Source of the DNA: Rhizobium sp. N324
Lineage (GTDB): Bacteria; Pseudomonadota; Alphaproteobacteria; Rhizobiales; Rhizobiaceae
Assembly (NCBI RefSeq): GCF_001664485.1
Contig: NZ_CP013634.1
Span: forward strand, 62,001-126,000
Length of the DNA stretch: 64,000 nt
Reading direction: 5' to 3'
Shown here in pieces: positions 53,661 through 62,842 of the stretch. The notes beneath the pieces were generated by a model. That model ran no database searches. It was not told the DNA's origin and saw only the letters and a program-made list of their open reading frames with translations. Position 1 is the first letter of the stretch; each line of letters begins with the position of its first letter. Both the position numbers and the translations under genes were made by a program.

Positions 53661-55147
53661 CGATCACGATCGATAAAGTGCTGACCTGGCGCGATGTCGC
53701 GCGCGTCGGGGCAGGGGAGGCGCTTGCGCTGTCGCCGGCCGCCTGGGCGCGGGTCGAGCAGGCAAGCCGCATCGTCGCCAGCATCGTCGAAACCGGCGTG
53801 CGCGCTTACGGCGTCAACACCGGCGTCGGAGCGCTGGCCGATACCGTCGTCGATCGGGCCTCGCAGAGCCTGTTGTCGCGCAGCATCGTGCTCAGTCATG
53901 CCTGCGGCGTCGGGCCGCTGCTGGCCGGGCGCGAAGTGCGCGCCATCATCGCCGCCCAGATCGCCAATTTCGCCCATGGCCATTCCGGCGTGCGGCGCGA
54001 GATCGTCCAGTATCTCGCAGCCTTGCTGGAGCATGACTGCATTCCCGACGTGCCGTCGAAAGGCTCGGCCGGTTATCTCACCCACAATGCTCACACCGCG
54101 CTCGTCCTGATCGGCGAAGGCAGTGCCACTGTGGCCGGTCGGCGCATGAGCGGCCGCGAGGCGCTGGCGGCTATCGGCCTGCAGCCATTGGTGCTCGGCG
54201 CCAAGGAGGGCCTGAGCCTCGTCAATGGAACGGCCTGCGCCACCGGGCTGACCGCCGCAGCACTTTTGCGCGCCGAACGGCTGCTCGACTGGGCCGATGC
54301 CATCGCGGCGCTGACGCTTGAGGCGGCAGGCTGCCAGATCGTCGCCTTCGACGCGGCGGTGCTGGCGCTGCGTCCGTCCGCCGGGATCGAAAAGGTCGGA
54401 GCCAGCTTGCGCGCCCGCCTGCAGGGCAGCGGTCTCGTCGCCGCTGCCTTCGGCCGGCGCACCCAGGATGCCCTCAGCCTTCGCTCGGTGCCGCATGCCC
54501 ATGGCGCCGCCCGCGACGTTTTCGACTATTCCGCCCGCATCGCCGACCAGGAACTTGCTTCGGTGACGGACAATCCGGCTGTATCAGGCACGCCGGAGCG
54601 CCCGATCGTCTCCTCCGAGGCGCATGCGGTGGCGCCGGCGCTCGGGCAGGCGGCCGATAGCCTGGCGATTGCGCTGGCGCAGATCGGCGCGATCAGCGAA
54701 CGGCGCATGGACCGGCTGGTCAATCCGCTGGTGAGCGGCCTGCCGCCGTTTCTGGCGAGCGATGCCGGCAGCCATTCCGGCTTCATGATCGCCCAATATA
54801 CCGCAGCCGCGCTGAGCAACGACAACCGCCGGCTTGCCGCGCCCGCCGCCATGGACGGCGGCCTGACCTCTGGCCTGCAGGAGGATTTCCTCGCCCATCC
54901 GACGGCGGCCGCCGGCAAGTTGCTCGCCGTCATCGACAATGCCGAATATATTCTGGCGATCGAGCTGATGGCCGCGGCCCAGGCGCATGATTTCCTGGCG
55001 GCGACGGCGCCGCGGGCGGCAGGCACGGATGTCGTTTACCAGGCCGTGCGGCAGCGTGTCTCTCATTACGGCGACGAGCGGCCGCTCAATAGCGATATCG
55101 AGACCATGCGCAGCCTGATCCGCGAGACAGCGCCGCCGGCTGTCTAA
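53657..55147 (+). CDS. HutH-like ammonia-lyase homologue lacking the MIO triad
   Basis: A 496-residue aromatic amino acid lyase-family protein. [12 protein letters not shown] (51-62) and the [13 protein letters not shown] segment align with HutH. The Ala-Ser-Gly triad that cyclises to MIO is replaced by Tyr140-Leu141-Thr142. The [14 protein letters not shown] segment reads [14 protein letters not shown], losing the conserved tyrosine. The Glu of QED is kept (LQEDFLAH). It cannot form MIO by the known chemistry, so its activity is unclear. It is coupled to the ABC transporter and faces a HutC-like regulator. Confidence 0.78.
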   Translation: MTITIDKVLTWRDVARVGAGEALALSPAAWARVEQASRIVASIVETGVRAYGVNTGVGALADTVVDRASQSLLSRSIVLSHACGVGPLLAGREVRAIIAAQIANFAHGHSGVRREIVQYLAALLEHDCIPDVPSKGSAGYLTHNAHTALVLIGEGSATVAGRRMSGREALAAIGLQPLVLGAKEGLSLVNGTACATGLTAAALLRAERLLDWADAIAALTLEAAGCQIVAFDAAVLALRPSAGIEKVGASLRARLQGSGLVAAAFGRRTQDALSLRSVPHAHGAARDVFDYSARIADQELASVTDNPAVSGTPERPIVSSEAHAVAPALGQAADSLAIALAQIGAISERRMDRLVNPLVSGLPPFLASDAGSHSGFMIAQYTAAALSNDNRRLAAPAAMDGGLTSGLQEDFLAHPTAAAGKLLAVIDNAEYILAIELMAAAQAHDFLAATAPRAAGTDVVYQAVRQRVSHYGDERPLNSDIETMRSLIRETAPPAV

Positions 55148-55155
55148 GCGAGTCG

Positions 55156-55698
55156 TCAGAAAGGTTTGCTGGTTGCCGAATCCTGCTTGGCCGGTTCGCT
55201 TGCCTCGAGGCGTTTGAGGCACTGGGCGAAGGTCGGATAGAGCTGGTCCACCCGCGAAAGCGGCAGCGTCCAGTCGCCTTCGTCGCCGGCAAAGGTCAAT
55301 TGCACGTCAGGCGTTCCAGCAAAGGAATTCTTGATGATCTTCTTCAGCCCGGCGCTGCCCTTGCTGCCTTTGGGCCAGAGACGGAGCGTGTTCTTGTCGA
55401 AGAATTCGGCGGCGACTACCTTCGTTGCCGCCCGATCGGTCAGCGTCACCTCGGTCTTGGTGTCGGCCGGAATGTCCCATGTGTTCTTCGAGACCAGCCA
55501 GAAGGTTTCGGTGCCGCTCTGGCGGAATTCCATGGTCTTGCCCAGTTCGCTATCCCACAGCAGCCGGCAGTAGGCAGGGTGTTCGCTGGCAAAGCCGACC
55601 GACCATTGCCTTGCGCCGCCCATCCATTCGGTCTCGCCGAAGGCCGAGACCGGCGGCAGGACGGCTGCCATCAGAACCATCGCGGTCAGAATTTTCAT
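55156..55698 (-). CDS. secreted hypothetical protein
   Basis: A 180-residue protein with signal MKILTAMVLMAAVLPPVSAFG (about 1-21). The mature part has RQWSVGFASEHPAYCRLLWDSE and SRVDQLYPTFAQCLKRLEASEP, with two cysteines. No family is recognised. It converges on the preceding lyase gene and is alone. It is likely periplasmic. Confidence 0.65.
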   Translation of the reverse strand: MKILTAMVLMAAVLPPVSAFGETEWMGGARQWSVGFASEHPAYCRLLWDSELGKTMEFRQSGTETFWLVSKNTWDIPADTKTEVTLTDRAATKVVAAEFFDKNTLRLWPKGSKGSAGLKKIIKNSFAGTPDVQLTFAGDEGDWTLPLSRVDQLYPTFAQCLKRLEASEPAKQDSATSKPF

Positions 55699-55888
55699 CG
55701 CCGAAACCTCTCCAGGTCAATCGCTCCAGCGATAGCAAAAGAAGGTTGAGCTTTTGCTACCGAGCCGGCGGGAGGAGCGGCAGCTGCGCTCGGGACTGTC
55801 TCCGAATGCCGCACGGTCTTGAATTTGCGGCTGATGTTGCCGATCTGGCGGGGGACGGACATGATGTGAAAGGAGCTCGACAGCAGGC

Positions 55889-56617
55889 ATGAGCGAGGTT
55901 CAACGACGCGGATTTTGGGCGAGACTCGGCGCATACGAGCCGCTGACATTGATCACCTTGGCATCGATCGCCGGCGGGCTGTTCGTGCTGCAGCGGCTGA
56001 CGAGCGAGGTGCTCGAAGGCGAAACCTTTCGTTTCGACGAGACGATCCTGCTGGCGCTGCGGCGAGCGAACGATCTCTCCGTGCCGATCGGTCCCACCTG
56101 GCTGACGCATGCCGTCGACGACATCACCAGTCTCGGTGGCATCACCGTTCTCTCGCTGATGACCGTTCTCGTCACCGTCTATCTCTTGCTCGACCGGCGC
56201 TGGCCGATCGCGATCTTCGTCTTTTCCTCGGTACTATCAGGCTGGCTGGCAAGCACATTGCTGAAAATTCTCGTCGCCAGGCCGCGTCCAGACATCGTCC
56301 CGCATCTCGTCGAGGTCAGCGATCTCAGCTTTCCCTCTGGCCACGCCATGGTCTCGGCCGTGACCTATCTAACGCTCGGGGCACTGCTGGCCCGCACGCA
56401 GCGTTACCGCTCGACGCGGATCTTCGTCATGGCCGCCGGCGTTTTCCTAGCCGTCATCATCGGCCTGAGCCGGATCTATCTCGGCGTTCACTATCCCACC
56501 GACGTCTTCGCCGGATGGTGCGCGGGCGCGCTCTGGGCGCTCGGCTGCTGGCTGATCTCGAAACGCTTCGTCCCGAGCAGAGCTCCGGGCGATGGCCTCG
56601 AAAACGACGGTGACTAG
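55889..56617 (+). CDS. PAP2 family phosphatase
   Basis: A 242-residue membrane phosphatase. The three PAP2 motifs KILVARPRPD, SFPSGHAM and SRIYLGVHYPTD (H-x5-D) are all present with conserved Lys, Arg, Ser and His. Six hydrophobic helices are expected. It hydrolyses lipid or undecaprenyl phosphates in the membrane. It is divergent from the secreted protein. Confidence 0.9.
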   Translation: MSEVQRRGFWARLGAYEPLTLITLASIAGGLFVLQRLTSEVLEGETFRFDETILLALRRANDLSVPIGPTWLTHAVDDITSLGGITVLSLMTVLVTVYLLLDRRWPIAIFVFSSVLSGWLASTLLKILVARPRPDIVPHLVEVSDLSFPSGHAMVSAVTYLTLGALLARTQRYRSTRIFVMAAGVFLAVIIGLSRIYLGVHYPTDVFAGWCAGALWALGCWLISKRFVPSRAPGDGLENDGD

Positions 56618-56636
56618 AACATAGGCTTAGAACGAC

Positions 56637-56661
56637 TGTGGCGCCCGCATGGGGCGCCACA
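56637..56661. terminator. bidirectional hairpin between convergent genes
   Basis: TGTGGCGCCC (56637-56646) pairs perfectly with GGGCGCCACA (56652-56661) over a five-base loop. It lies between the PAP2 and flavoprotein 3' ends and could act on both. No T-run follows in either direction, so efficiency is uncertain. Confidence 0.55.
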
Positions 56662-56674
56662 GGGATTTCAGCGC

Positions 56675-59236
56675 TTAGGTGCGCGGCTTCAGGTTTTCCG
56701 GGTCGTAGATCGGCTTGTAGCCGACGCCGACGACTTCCACCGGATAGGTCTCGGCAAAGTATTCGACATTCAGCTTGCGTCCGACCTGGCAATGCGACCA
56801 GGGCAAATAGGCCAGAGCGATGTTCTTTCCCACAGTCGGGCCGTAGGCAATCGAGGTCGTGTAGGAGCGGCGGCCGAGTTCGTCGACCAGAACTTCGCCG
56901 GTGGCGGGATCGACGACCGGCAGGTTGCCGAGCGGATACCGCTTGACGCCCGATTTGTCGGTATTCTCGGTCATCACAAGCGTGCAGAGCATGGCCGGCT
57001 GATGCTCACGCGCCTTGTATTCCAGATGTTTTGCCTTGCCGCGGAAATCGGCTTCCTTGACCTTCGGACGGGCGAGATCGGCTTCGATCAGGTTGTACTG
57101 GGTCAGCAGGTCGGCGTTCTGCAGGCGCAGGCTCTTTTCCATGCGGCGCGAGTTCGCATAGGTTTCCACGCCGAAGGCCATCACGCCGGTCGAGCGCAGC
57201 GCATCCCAGACGGCGAGGCCGTCTTCATACTTCATGTGCAGTTCCCAGCCCTGCTCGCCGACATAGGAGATGCGGAAGGCGGTGACCGTCTTGCCGGCGA
57301 TTTCGATCGGCTTGATCGCCGCGAAGGCGAAGTTTTCCTGATCGAGCCCGGCCGGATCGGCCACGACCTTCTTCAGCGTGTCGCGGGCGTTCGGACCCCA
57401 GATGCCGACCGTCACGAATTTTTCCGAGACGTCGGTGATGGTGACGTCGAGGCCGCGGTCTTCGGCGACGCGCTTCATATAGTGCAGGTCGCGCGGGCCG
57501 GCATCGGCGCCGTTGACGAGACGGCAGCGGTCGGCCATGCGGAAGACGGTGAAGTCGGCGCGGACCATGCCTTCGTCGTCGAGGAAGTGGGTGTAGACGC
57601 CCTTGCCGATGTTGGCATCGCCGCCGACCTTGGCAGCGCACAGCCATTCCATCAGTTCGACATGGTCAGGGCCCTCGATATCGACCATGTGGAAGTGGCT
57701 GAGATTGACGATGCCGCAATCCTCGCTCATCGCCAGATGCTCGGCATTCGAAACGCGCCAGAAATGGCGGTTGTCCCATTCGTTTTCGCGAACCGGCACG
57801 CGATCGGCGTATTTCTCCAGCAGGTGCTCGTTGGCGGCGTAGCCGTGCGCACGCTCCCAGCCGCCGAGTTCCATGAAGTAGCCGCCCAGCTCCTTTTCGC
57901 GCTCGTAGAAGGGCGAGCGCTTGGCGTTGCGGCCGGATAGATAGGGTTCGCGGGTGTGAACGGCCGGGAAATAGATCTTCTGAGCGGCTTCGTAGCAGCG
58001 GCCTTCGATGAATTCTTCCGTCAGCTGATGCGGATAGAAGCGGGCGTAGTCGATGCTGTTGTGATCGACTTCGGTACGGCCGTCGGTCATCCAGTCGGCG
58101 ATCAGCTTGCCGTAGCCCGGGCCGTCCTTGACCCAGATGGCAACGCAATACCAGAGACCCCTGACCTTCTGGCTCTCGCCGCAGGACGCGCCGCCACCGG
58201 CGGAAACCTGCAGCAGGCCGTTGAAGGAGTGACCCTCGTTATAGCCGAGTTCGCCGAGGATCGGCGTCAGTTCCATAGCGCGCTCGAGCGGCTCGATGAT
58301 CTGTTCCATCTCGAGGTCGCGCTGCGAGGGCGAAAGGCGGGCTTCGTGTTTTTCGAGAAGCTCGCGCGGATGGCACATGCGCGGATTGTTGGCTTCGTAA
58401 TAGCCCCACTCGATCTGGCCGCCCTCGGTCGTCGACGGGTCGCCGGTATCGCGCATATAGGCGGAGTTGCCCTGGTCGCGCAGCAGCGGGAAGCCGATTT
58501 CCTTGCCGGTGCCTTCGAACTCGTTATAGGGACCGAAGAAGGTGAGCGGGTGATCGACCGGCATGACCGGCAGGTCTTCGCCGACCATCTCGGCGATCAG
58601 GCGGCCCCAGAGGCCGGCGCAGACGATGACGTGGTCGGCCATAATAGTGCCGCGATGGGTGACGACGCCCTTGATGCGGCCGCCTTCGACGATCAGCGAC
58701 TTGGCCGGAGTATTGCCGAACACCTGCAGCTTGCCGGCCTTTTCGGCGGCATCGACCAGCTTGCCGGCAACGGTCTGCGAGCGCGGAATGACAAGGCCGG
58801 CATCCGGATCGTAAAGGCCGCCCATCACCTGATCTTCCTCGATCAGCGGGAACTTTTCCTTGATCTCGGAAGGGCTGACATAATGGGCGCGGGTGCCGAA
58901 CGCGCGGGCCGAGGACAGCTTGCGCTTGATTTCCTCCATCCAGGCGTCGTCGCCGGTGCGCGCCACTTCGAGACCGCCGATGCGGGCGTAATGGCCCATC
59001 TTCTCGTAGAAATCGATCGAATACTGCGTCGTCCAGACCGAGAGATAGTCGTGGCTGGTGGTGTAACAGAAGTCCGAGGCATGGGCCGTCGAGCCGATAT
59101 CGGTCGGGATGCCCGACTTGTCGATGCCGACGATATCGTCCCATCCGCGCTCGACGAGATGATGCGCGATGGAGGCGCCGACGATACCGCCGAGGCCGAT
59201 GATGACGACCTTTGCCTTTTCCGGAAATGCTGCCAC
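56675..59236 (-). CDS. FAD-dependent dimethylglycine/sarcosine dehydrogenase-like protein
   Basis: An 853-residue protein. The N-terminal DAO-type FAD domain starts VVIIGLGGIVGASIAHHLVERG (10-31) and has GSTAHASDFCY, where the histidine aligns with the covalent-flavin site. The C-terminal GcvT-like folate domain (about 450-850) has FGVETYANSRRMEKSLRLQNADL. It probably demethylates glycine derivatives with transfer of one carbon to tetrahydrofolate. The exact substrate is not certain. No operon partner is adjacent. Confidence 0.82.
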   Translation of the reverse strand: MAAFPEKAKVVIIGLGGIVGASIAHHLVERGWDDIVGIDKSGIPTDIGSTAHASDFCYTTSHDYLSVWTTQYSIDFYEKMGHYARIGGLEVARTGDDAWMEEIKRKLSSARAFGTRAHYVSPSEIKEKFPLIEEDQVMGGLYDPDAGLVIPRSQTVAGKLVDAAEKAGKLQVFGNTPAKSLIVEGGRIKGVVTHRGTIMADHVIVCAGLWGRLIAEMVGEDLPVMPVDHPLTFFGPYNEFEGTGKEIGFPLLRDQGNSAYMRDTGDPSTTEGGQIEWGYYEANNPRMCHPRELLEKHEARLSPSQRDLEMEQIIEPLERAMELTPILGELGYNEGHSFNGLLQVSAGGGASCGESQKVRGLWYCVAIWVKDGPGYGKLIADWMTDGRTEVDHNSIDYARFYPHQLTEEFIEGRCYEAAQKIYFPAVHTREPYLSGRNAKRSPFYEREKELGGYFMELGGWERAHGYAANEHLLEKYADRVPVRENEWDNRHFWRVSNAEHLAMSEDCGIVNLSHFHMVDIEGPDHVELMEWLCAAKVGGDANIGKGVYTHFLDDEGMVRADFTVFRMADRCRLVNGADAGPRDLHYMKRVAEDRGLDVTITDVSEKFVTVGIWGPNARDTLKKVVADPAGLDQENFAFAAIKPIEIAGKTVTAFRISYVGEQGWELHMKYEDGLAVWDALRSTGVMAFGVETYANSRRMEKSLRLQNADLLTQYNLIEADLARPKVKEADFRGKAKHLEYKAREHQPAMLCTLVMTENTDKSGVKRYPLGNLPVVDPATGEVLVDELGRRSYTTSIAYGPTVGKNIALAYLPWSHCQVGRKLNVEYFAETYPVEVVGVGYKPIYDPENLKPRT

Positions 59237-59389
59237 GTGCTGTTCCTTTTACTGATCGGACGAACTAAAATTTGCCAGCCGCCCTCGACTTGCGACGCGG
59301 ATATTATGCATCAGCCTCGTGAGCGTCATTAGTCCTACGCCGCCGAGGACCGGCGTGATTGCGCCAGCGGGGCTCGCCAGGCGCCGGGA

Positions 59390-59629
59390 TCACGGCGCCG
59401 AAATCGCCTTCAGCCGGTCGATATCCACCAGCACGATGTCGTCGGAAACAGGCTCGCGATTGTGCAGGCGGAACCATTCCACGGCTTCGCGGACGCGATC
59501 TCCATGCGGGCCTGGATAGGCGCCAAGGCCGAGGACCCATTCGCGCACGGTCTCGCGTTCCATTCGCCCGGCCCGATATCGGTCGCAGACGGTTTTCGCC
59601 GAGGCGACGAGATCATTGATGCTTTTCAC
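59390..59629 (-). CDS. hypothetical protein, third gene of XRE-led operon
   Basis: A 79-residue protein (MKSINDLVASAKTVCDRYRAG...). No family is recognised. It contains GLGAYPGPHGDRVREAVEWFR. It follows the acidic gene by nine bases, so it is co-transcribed. Its function is unknown. Confidence 0.58.
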   Translation of the reverse strand: MKSINDLVASAKTVCDRYRAGRMERETVREWVLGLGAYPGPHGDRVREAVEWFRLHNREPVSDDIVLVDIDRLKAISAP

Positions 59630-59638
59630 GACGATTCC

Positions 59639-59899
59639 TCAGTGAACGGACGGTTCTTCATCGTCGAGAAAGGATCGAATGCCATCGCGGGCGACAGTGG
59701 CGAGGAATTCGTCGAACGCTTCCCGGTCGGTGGCAAACGGTTCGTCCCAGCGGATCAGATCCTCGGCCTGGGTGACGACTTCCATCGTCCAGTCCTCATT
59801 GCTGCCGGATGTGCGGAAGATATCGACGAGCACGGTGATCCCGTCATCGCTGAATTCTCCGGCCAGTTCCGAGTGTTCCAGCTTTTCTTTCTTTGTCAT
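59639..59899 (-). CDS. small acidic hypothetical protein, second gene of XRE-led operon
   Basis: An 86-residue protein rich in Asp and Glu (SNEDWTMEVVTQAEDLIRWDEP). No family is recognised. It starts three bases after the XRE gene and ends nine before the 79-residue gene. Tight spacing implies functional linkage with the regulator. Confidence 0.58.
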   Translation of the reverse strand: MTKKEKLEHSELAGEFSDDGITVLVDIFRTSGSNEDWTMEVVTQAEDLIRWDEPFATDREAFDEFLATVARDGIRSFLDDEEPSVH

Positions 59900-59902
59900 C
59901 AG

Positions 59903-60223
59903 TCAGCCACCCGCGCCCGGCGGCGCGTCGTTTTCGAGATATTCTTCATATTGAACCGTTTCGGTCTCGTTGGTGTCGATCGAATTTGCGCGTTTGGCAA
60001 GGCGCACGCCGGCCCCTCCACCGTTTTCCGGGATGAAAACGACGCCGCCTGCTTCGAGCGCCTGCTTCATATCCTGAAGGGTTCGGTCATAGGGCGAGCG
60101 TTTGCCCGCCTCGAAATTGGCGATCGTCGCCTTGGCGACGTTGGCGGCCGAGGAGAGATCGTCCTGCGACCAGGCCAGCAGGGCGCGCGCGGCGCGGCAT
60201 TGGGCGGAAGACAGGTCCGTCAT
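59903..60223 (-). CDS. XRE family helix-turn-helix regulator
   Basis: A 106-residue protein. AARALLAWSQDDLSSAANVAKATIANFEAG is an XRE-type HTH, and GGVVFIPENGGGAGVRLAKR is a segment common in small rhizobial regulators. It heads a three-gene operon. The promoter on the minus strand has TATAAT at 60256-60261, overlapped by the TGCAA/TTGCA repeat, suggesting autoregulation. Confidence 0.83.
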   Translation of the reverse strand: MTDLSSAQCRAARALLAWSQDDLSSAANVAKATIANFEAGKRSPYDRTLQDMKQALEAGGVVFIPENGGGAGVRLAKRANSIDTNETETVQYEEYLENDAPPGAGG

Positions 60224-60255
60224 GATAGCCTTGCGTCGAAAGTGTCCTGGGATAG

Positions 60256-60283
60256 ATTATATAAAAGATGCAATCTTGCACAA
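60256..60283 (-). promoter_or_regulatory. promoter and operator of XRE operon
   Basis: On the minus strand TTGTGC (60278-60283) and TATAAT (60256-60261) are spaced by 16 bases. TGCAA-TC-TTGCA (60269-60280) is a perfect inverted repeat inside the spacer. The layout is that of an autorepressed promoter for the HTH gene starting at 60223. Confidence 0.55.
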
Positions 60284-60612
60284 GCGGTGATGAGAGCGTG
60301 GATGGCAAGGACGGCTGTCAGGTTCACGATCGGCCAAGACCCCTCCCCAACCCCTCCCCACAAGGGGGAGGGGCTTATATGCCGCTCCCGACGCTTTTTA
60401 CTTCAACGTTTCATTTGCAGAAAGGCTGATGTTTTTTGCAGGCGGATGCCGCGGCTTCGCCCCTCCCCCTTGTGGGGAGGGGTTGGGGAGGGGTTTTGCA
60501 AACCGCCTGCACAGCGCTCCGGTTGCGTCTGACAGCTACCCCGAGTGTTACTCCACCCCCGCATTCTTTCGACCCCTAATACTTCAGATTCATCCCCTGA
60601 AAGGCAAGGTTG
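60284..60612. repeat. Rhizobial inverted repeat (type A, copy 3)
   Basis: 60340-60373 and 60460-60493 are perfect 34-bp inverted copies of CCCCTCCCCAACCCCTCCCC-ACAAGGGGGAGGGG. The rest of the region shows no gene. It separates the XRE operon from the methyltransferase gene. Confidence 0.85.
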
Positions 60613-60613
60613 A

Positions 60614-60648
60614 TTGACTGCATATTATTAAAGCCTAATTTTGCAGTC
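60614..60648 (+). promoter_or_regulatory. promoter overlapped by inverted repeat, methyltransferase gene
   Basis: TTGACT (60614-60619) and TAATTT (60636-60641) are spaced 16 bases apart. GACTGCA (60616-60622) and TGCAGTC (60642-60648) form a perfect 7-bp inverted repeat flanking the -10 region. A repressor binding there would block the promoter. The regulator is not identified. Confidence 0.5.
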
Positions 60649-60675
60649 CCTTAATCACGCACTCGGGAGGAAACA

Positions 60676-61737
60676 ATGCGTGAGCCGGATATGCAGAAAC
60701 TCGATGCACTGGTCGGCCGGCTGGTCGGCGATGTCGGCGCCGCCATGTCGGGCGCCTTGGTCGTGCTGGGCGACAAGGTGGGAATTTTCAAGGCGATGGC
60801 CGATGGGACGCCGATGAACGTCCAGCAGCTTTCCGCAAAAACCGGGGTGAAGGAGCGTTACCTCCGGGAGTGGCTCAGCGCCCAGGCGGCGGCTGATTAT
60901 ATCGTCTATGACGAAAAGACCGATCGTTTCAGCCTGACGCCGGAGCAGGCGATGGTATTTGCCGAGGAAAATAGCCCGGCCTTCTTTGTCGGCGCCTTCG
61001 AGGTCGTGCAATCCATGTGGATGGACGAGCCAAAGGTCACTGATGCCTTCCGCACCGGCCAGGGGCTCGGCTGGCATGAGCACAGCACCTGCCTGTTCCG
61101 GGGCACCGAGCGCTTCTTCCGTCCGGGCTATAACAGCCATCTCGTCGCCGAATGGATCCCGGCGCTGGCCGGGGTGGAAGACAAGCTCAAGGCCGGCGCC
61201 AAGGTCGCCGATGTCGGCTGCGGCCATGGCGCCTCGACCATCCTGATGGCGCAGGCCTATCCCGCCTCCCACTTTACCGGCTTCGACTATCACGGCCCGT
61301 CGATCGAAAAGGCCAAGGCGGCTGCGAAAGAGGCAGGTGTCGGCGATCGTGTGACGTTCGAGCAGAGCCGGGCGGCGGAATTTCCAGGCCGCGGCTATGA
61401 CATGGTCGCCATGTTCGACTGCCTGCACGATATGGGCGATCCGGTCGGCGCCGGCCAGCATGTCAGGGAAACGCTTGGGCCGAACGGCACCTGGCTGATC
61501 GTCGAGCCCTTTGCCCATGACCATCTCAAGGACAATCTCAACCCCGTCGGCCGCGTCTATTACGGCGCCTCGACGATGATCTGCACGCCGGCGTCGCTCT
61601 CCCAGGAGGTGGGGCTCGGGCTCGGCGCCCAGGCGGGAGAAATGAAGCTTCGCAAGGTGGCGCTCGACGCCGGCTTCACCCATTTCCGCCGCGCCACGGA
61701 AACCCCGTTCAACATGGTGTTCGAGGTGCGGGCCTGA
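60676..61737 (+). CDS. class I SAM-dependent methyltransferase with N-terminal winged helix
   Basis: A 353-residue protein. The N-terminal part (about 1-120) resembles the winged-helix dimerisation domain of O-methyltransferase-like proteins (LSAKTGVKERYLREWLSAQAAADYI). The SAM domain has VADVGCGHGASTILMAQAYP and VTFEQSRAAEFPGRGYDMVAMFDCLHDMGDP. GGGAGG precedes ATG 60676. The substrate is unknown. Confidence 0.82.
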   Translation: MREPDMQKLDALVGRLVGDVGAAMSGALVVLGDKVGIFKAMADGTPMNVQQLSAKTGVKERYLREWLSAQAAADYIVYDEKTDRFSLTPEQAMVFAEENSPAFFVGAFEVVQSMWMDEPKVTDAFRTGQGLGWHEHSTCLFRGTERFFRPGYNSHLVAEWIPALAGVEDKLKAGAKVADVGCGHGASTILMAQAYPASHFTGFDYHGPSIEKAKAAAKEAGVGDRVTFEQSRAAEFPGRGYDMVAMFDCLHDMGDPVGAGQHVRETLGPNGTWLIVEPFAHDHLKDNLNPVGRVYYGASTMICTPASLSQEVGLGLGAQAGEMKLRKVALDAGFTHFRRATETPFNMVFEVRA

Positions 61738-61754
61738 GAAACCCCGGCCGGCGG

Positions 61755-62630
61755 CTATTTCAGCTTGCCGATGCTGGCATACATGCCGGTGGTGCGGAAT
61801 TCCGTCGGGTTGGTGCCGTAGACCCGGCGGAAGACTTTGGAGAAATAGTTCGGATCCTCGAAGCCGCACATGATGGCGACTTCCTTGACCGGCAGGAAAT
61901 CCGCCTTGGTCAGCAGCTTGACGGCGCGCTGCAGCCGCTGCTGCAGCACGAACTCGGCTGGCGGCATGCCCTCGCTCTCGGCGAAGCTGCGGGAGAAATG
62001 CGCACGGCTGAGGCCGACGATGCCGGCGAGTTCGCTGACCGGCAGCGGCTTTTCGAGATTGGCGTTGATATGGTCGATCACCGGCTGCATCGGGCTGAGC
62101 TCGGCGGCAAAGGCCGGCGAGCCGAAGACGTCGTCATAAAGCGCCATCGCCGCTTCATAGGCAATCGCCGAGGCCGCTCCCGGCGAGGTCGCCCCGGTGA
62201 CGAGGCGCAGGCTGCAATCGGCGAGATGATCGATAGTCGAAGGCTGCAGTTTCAGCACCGGCCCGGCGGTCGACAGCACCAGCTGGTGGATGCGCAGCGT
62301 CTCCTCGCCATTCATCGAAATCCAGAAATATTCCCAGCGCTCGCCCTTCTCCAACCAGTAGCGATGATTGTGCGGCACGAGCACCAGCAGCGTGTCGCCG
62401 CCCTGAAGCCGATAATTGCGGTTCTGATAGCGCAACCGGCCCGAGCCGCTGATCGTGTGCTGCAGCACGGTGAAGGGCGTCTGGCCGCGTCTTCTTCCGT
62501 CCCAGTCATAGGGCTCGTTCTCGCGCACTTCATAGCCGGAGCTGGTCGGCATGGCATGCAATCGCTGCCGGCCGCGGGGCAGCGAAACCGTCCTCATCGA
62601 CTGTCCGTTGGCAATCAAATTCTGCAGCAC
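61755..62630 (-). CDS. AraC family regulator, AgpT-like
   Basis: A 291-residue protein. The N-terminal cupin-like sensor has QHTISGSGRLRYQNRNYRLQGGDTLLVLVPH. The C-terminal AraC domain has ELAGIVGLSRAHFSRSFAESEGMPPAEFVLQQRL and EVAIMCGFEDPNYFSKVFRRVYG. It is divergent from the GH4 gene, as AgpT-type activators of alpha-galactoside use are. A GTG start at 62630; ATG 62597 is an alternative. Confidence 0.85.
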   Translation of the reverse strand: MLQNLIANGQSMRTVSLPRGRQRLHAMPTSSGYEVRENEPYDWDGRRRGQTPFTVLQHTISGSGRLRYQNRNYRLQGGDTLLVLVPHNHRYWLEKGERWEYFWISMNGEETLRIHQLVLSTAGPVLKLQPSTIDHLADCSLRLVTGATSPGAASAIAYEAAMALYDDVFGSPAFAAELSPMQPVIDHINANLEKPLPVSELAGIVGLSRAHFSRSFAESEGMPPAEFVLQQRLQRAVKLLTKADFLPVKEVAIMCGFEDPNYFSKVFRRVYGTNPTEFRTTGMYASIGKLK

Positions 62631-62842
62631 AAAATTACCCCTGAAAGCATAATCCTTCTCTGGTCGGCCTGCCGATTTCGGGCATAATCCCGCTCGACAA
62701 ACAGGGAAGAGACCACGGCCGATCGAGCGGCCGGGAGGAAAACAGGCAGTTTTTCGGCTTTTTCAACCACATGTTCCGGCATGCGGGCTGATCCTCCATA
62801 TCCGTCTTTCCTGTAGCATTCGAATGGGCCGAGGTGAAGATC

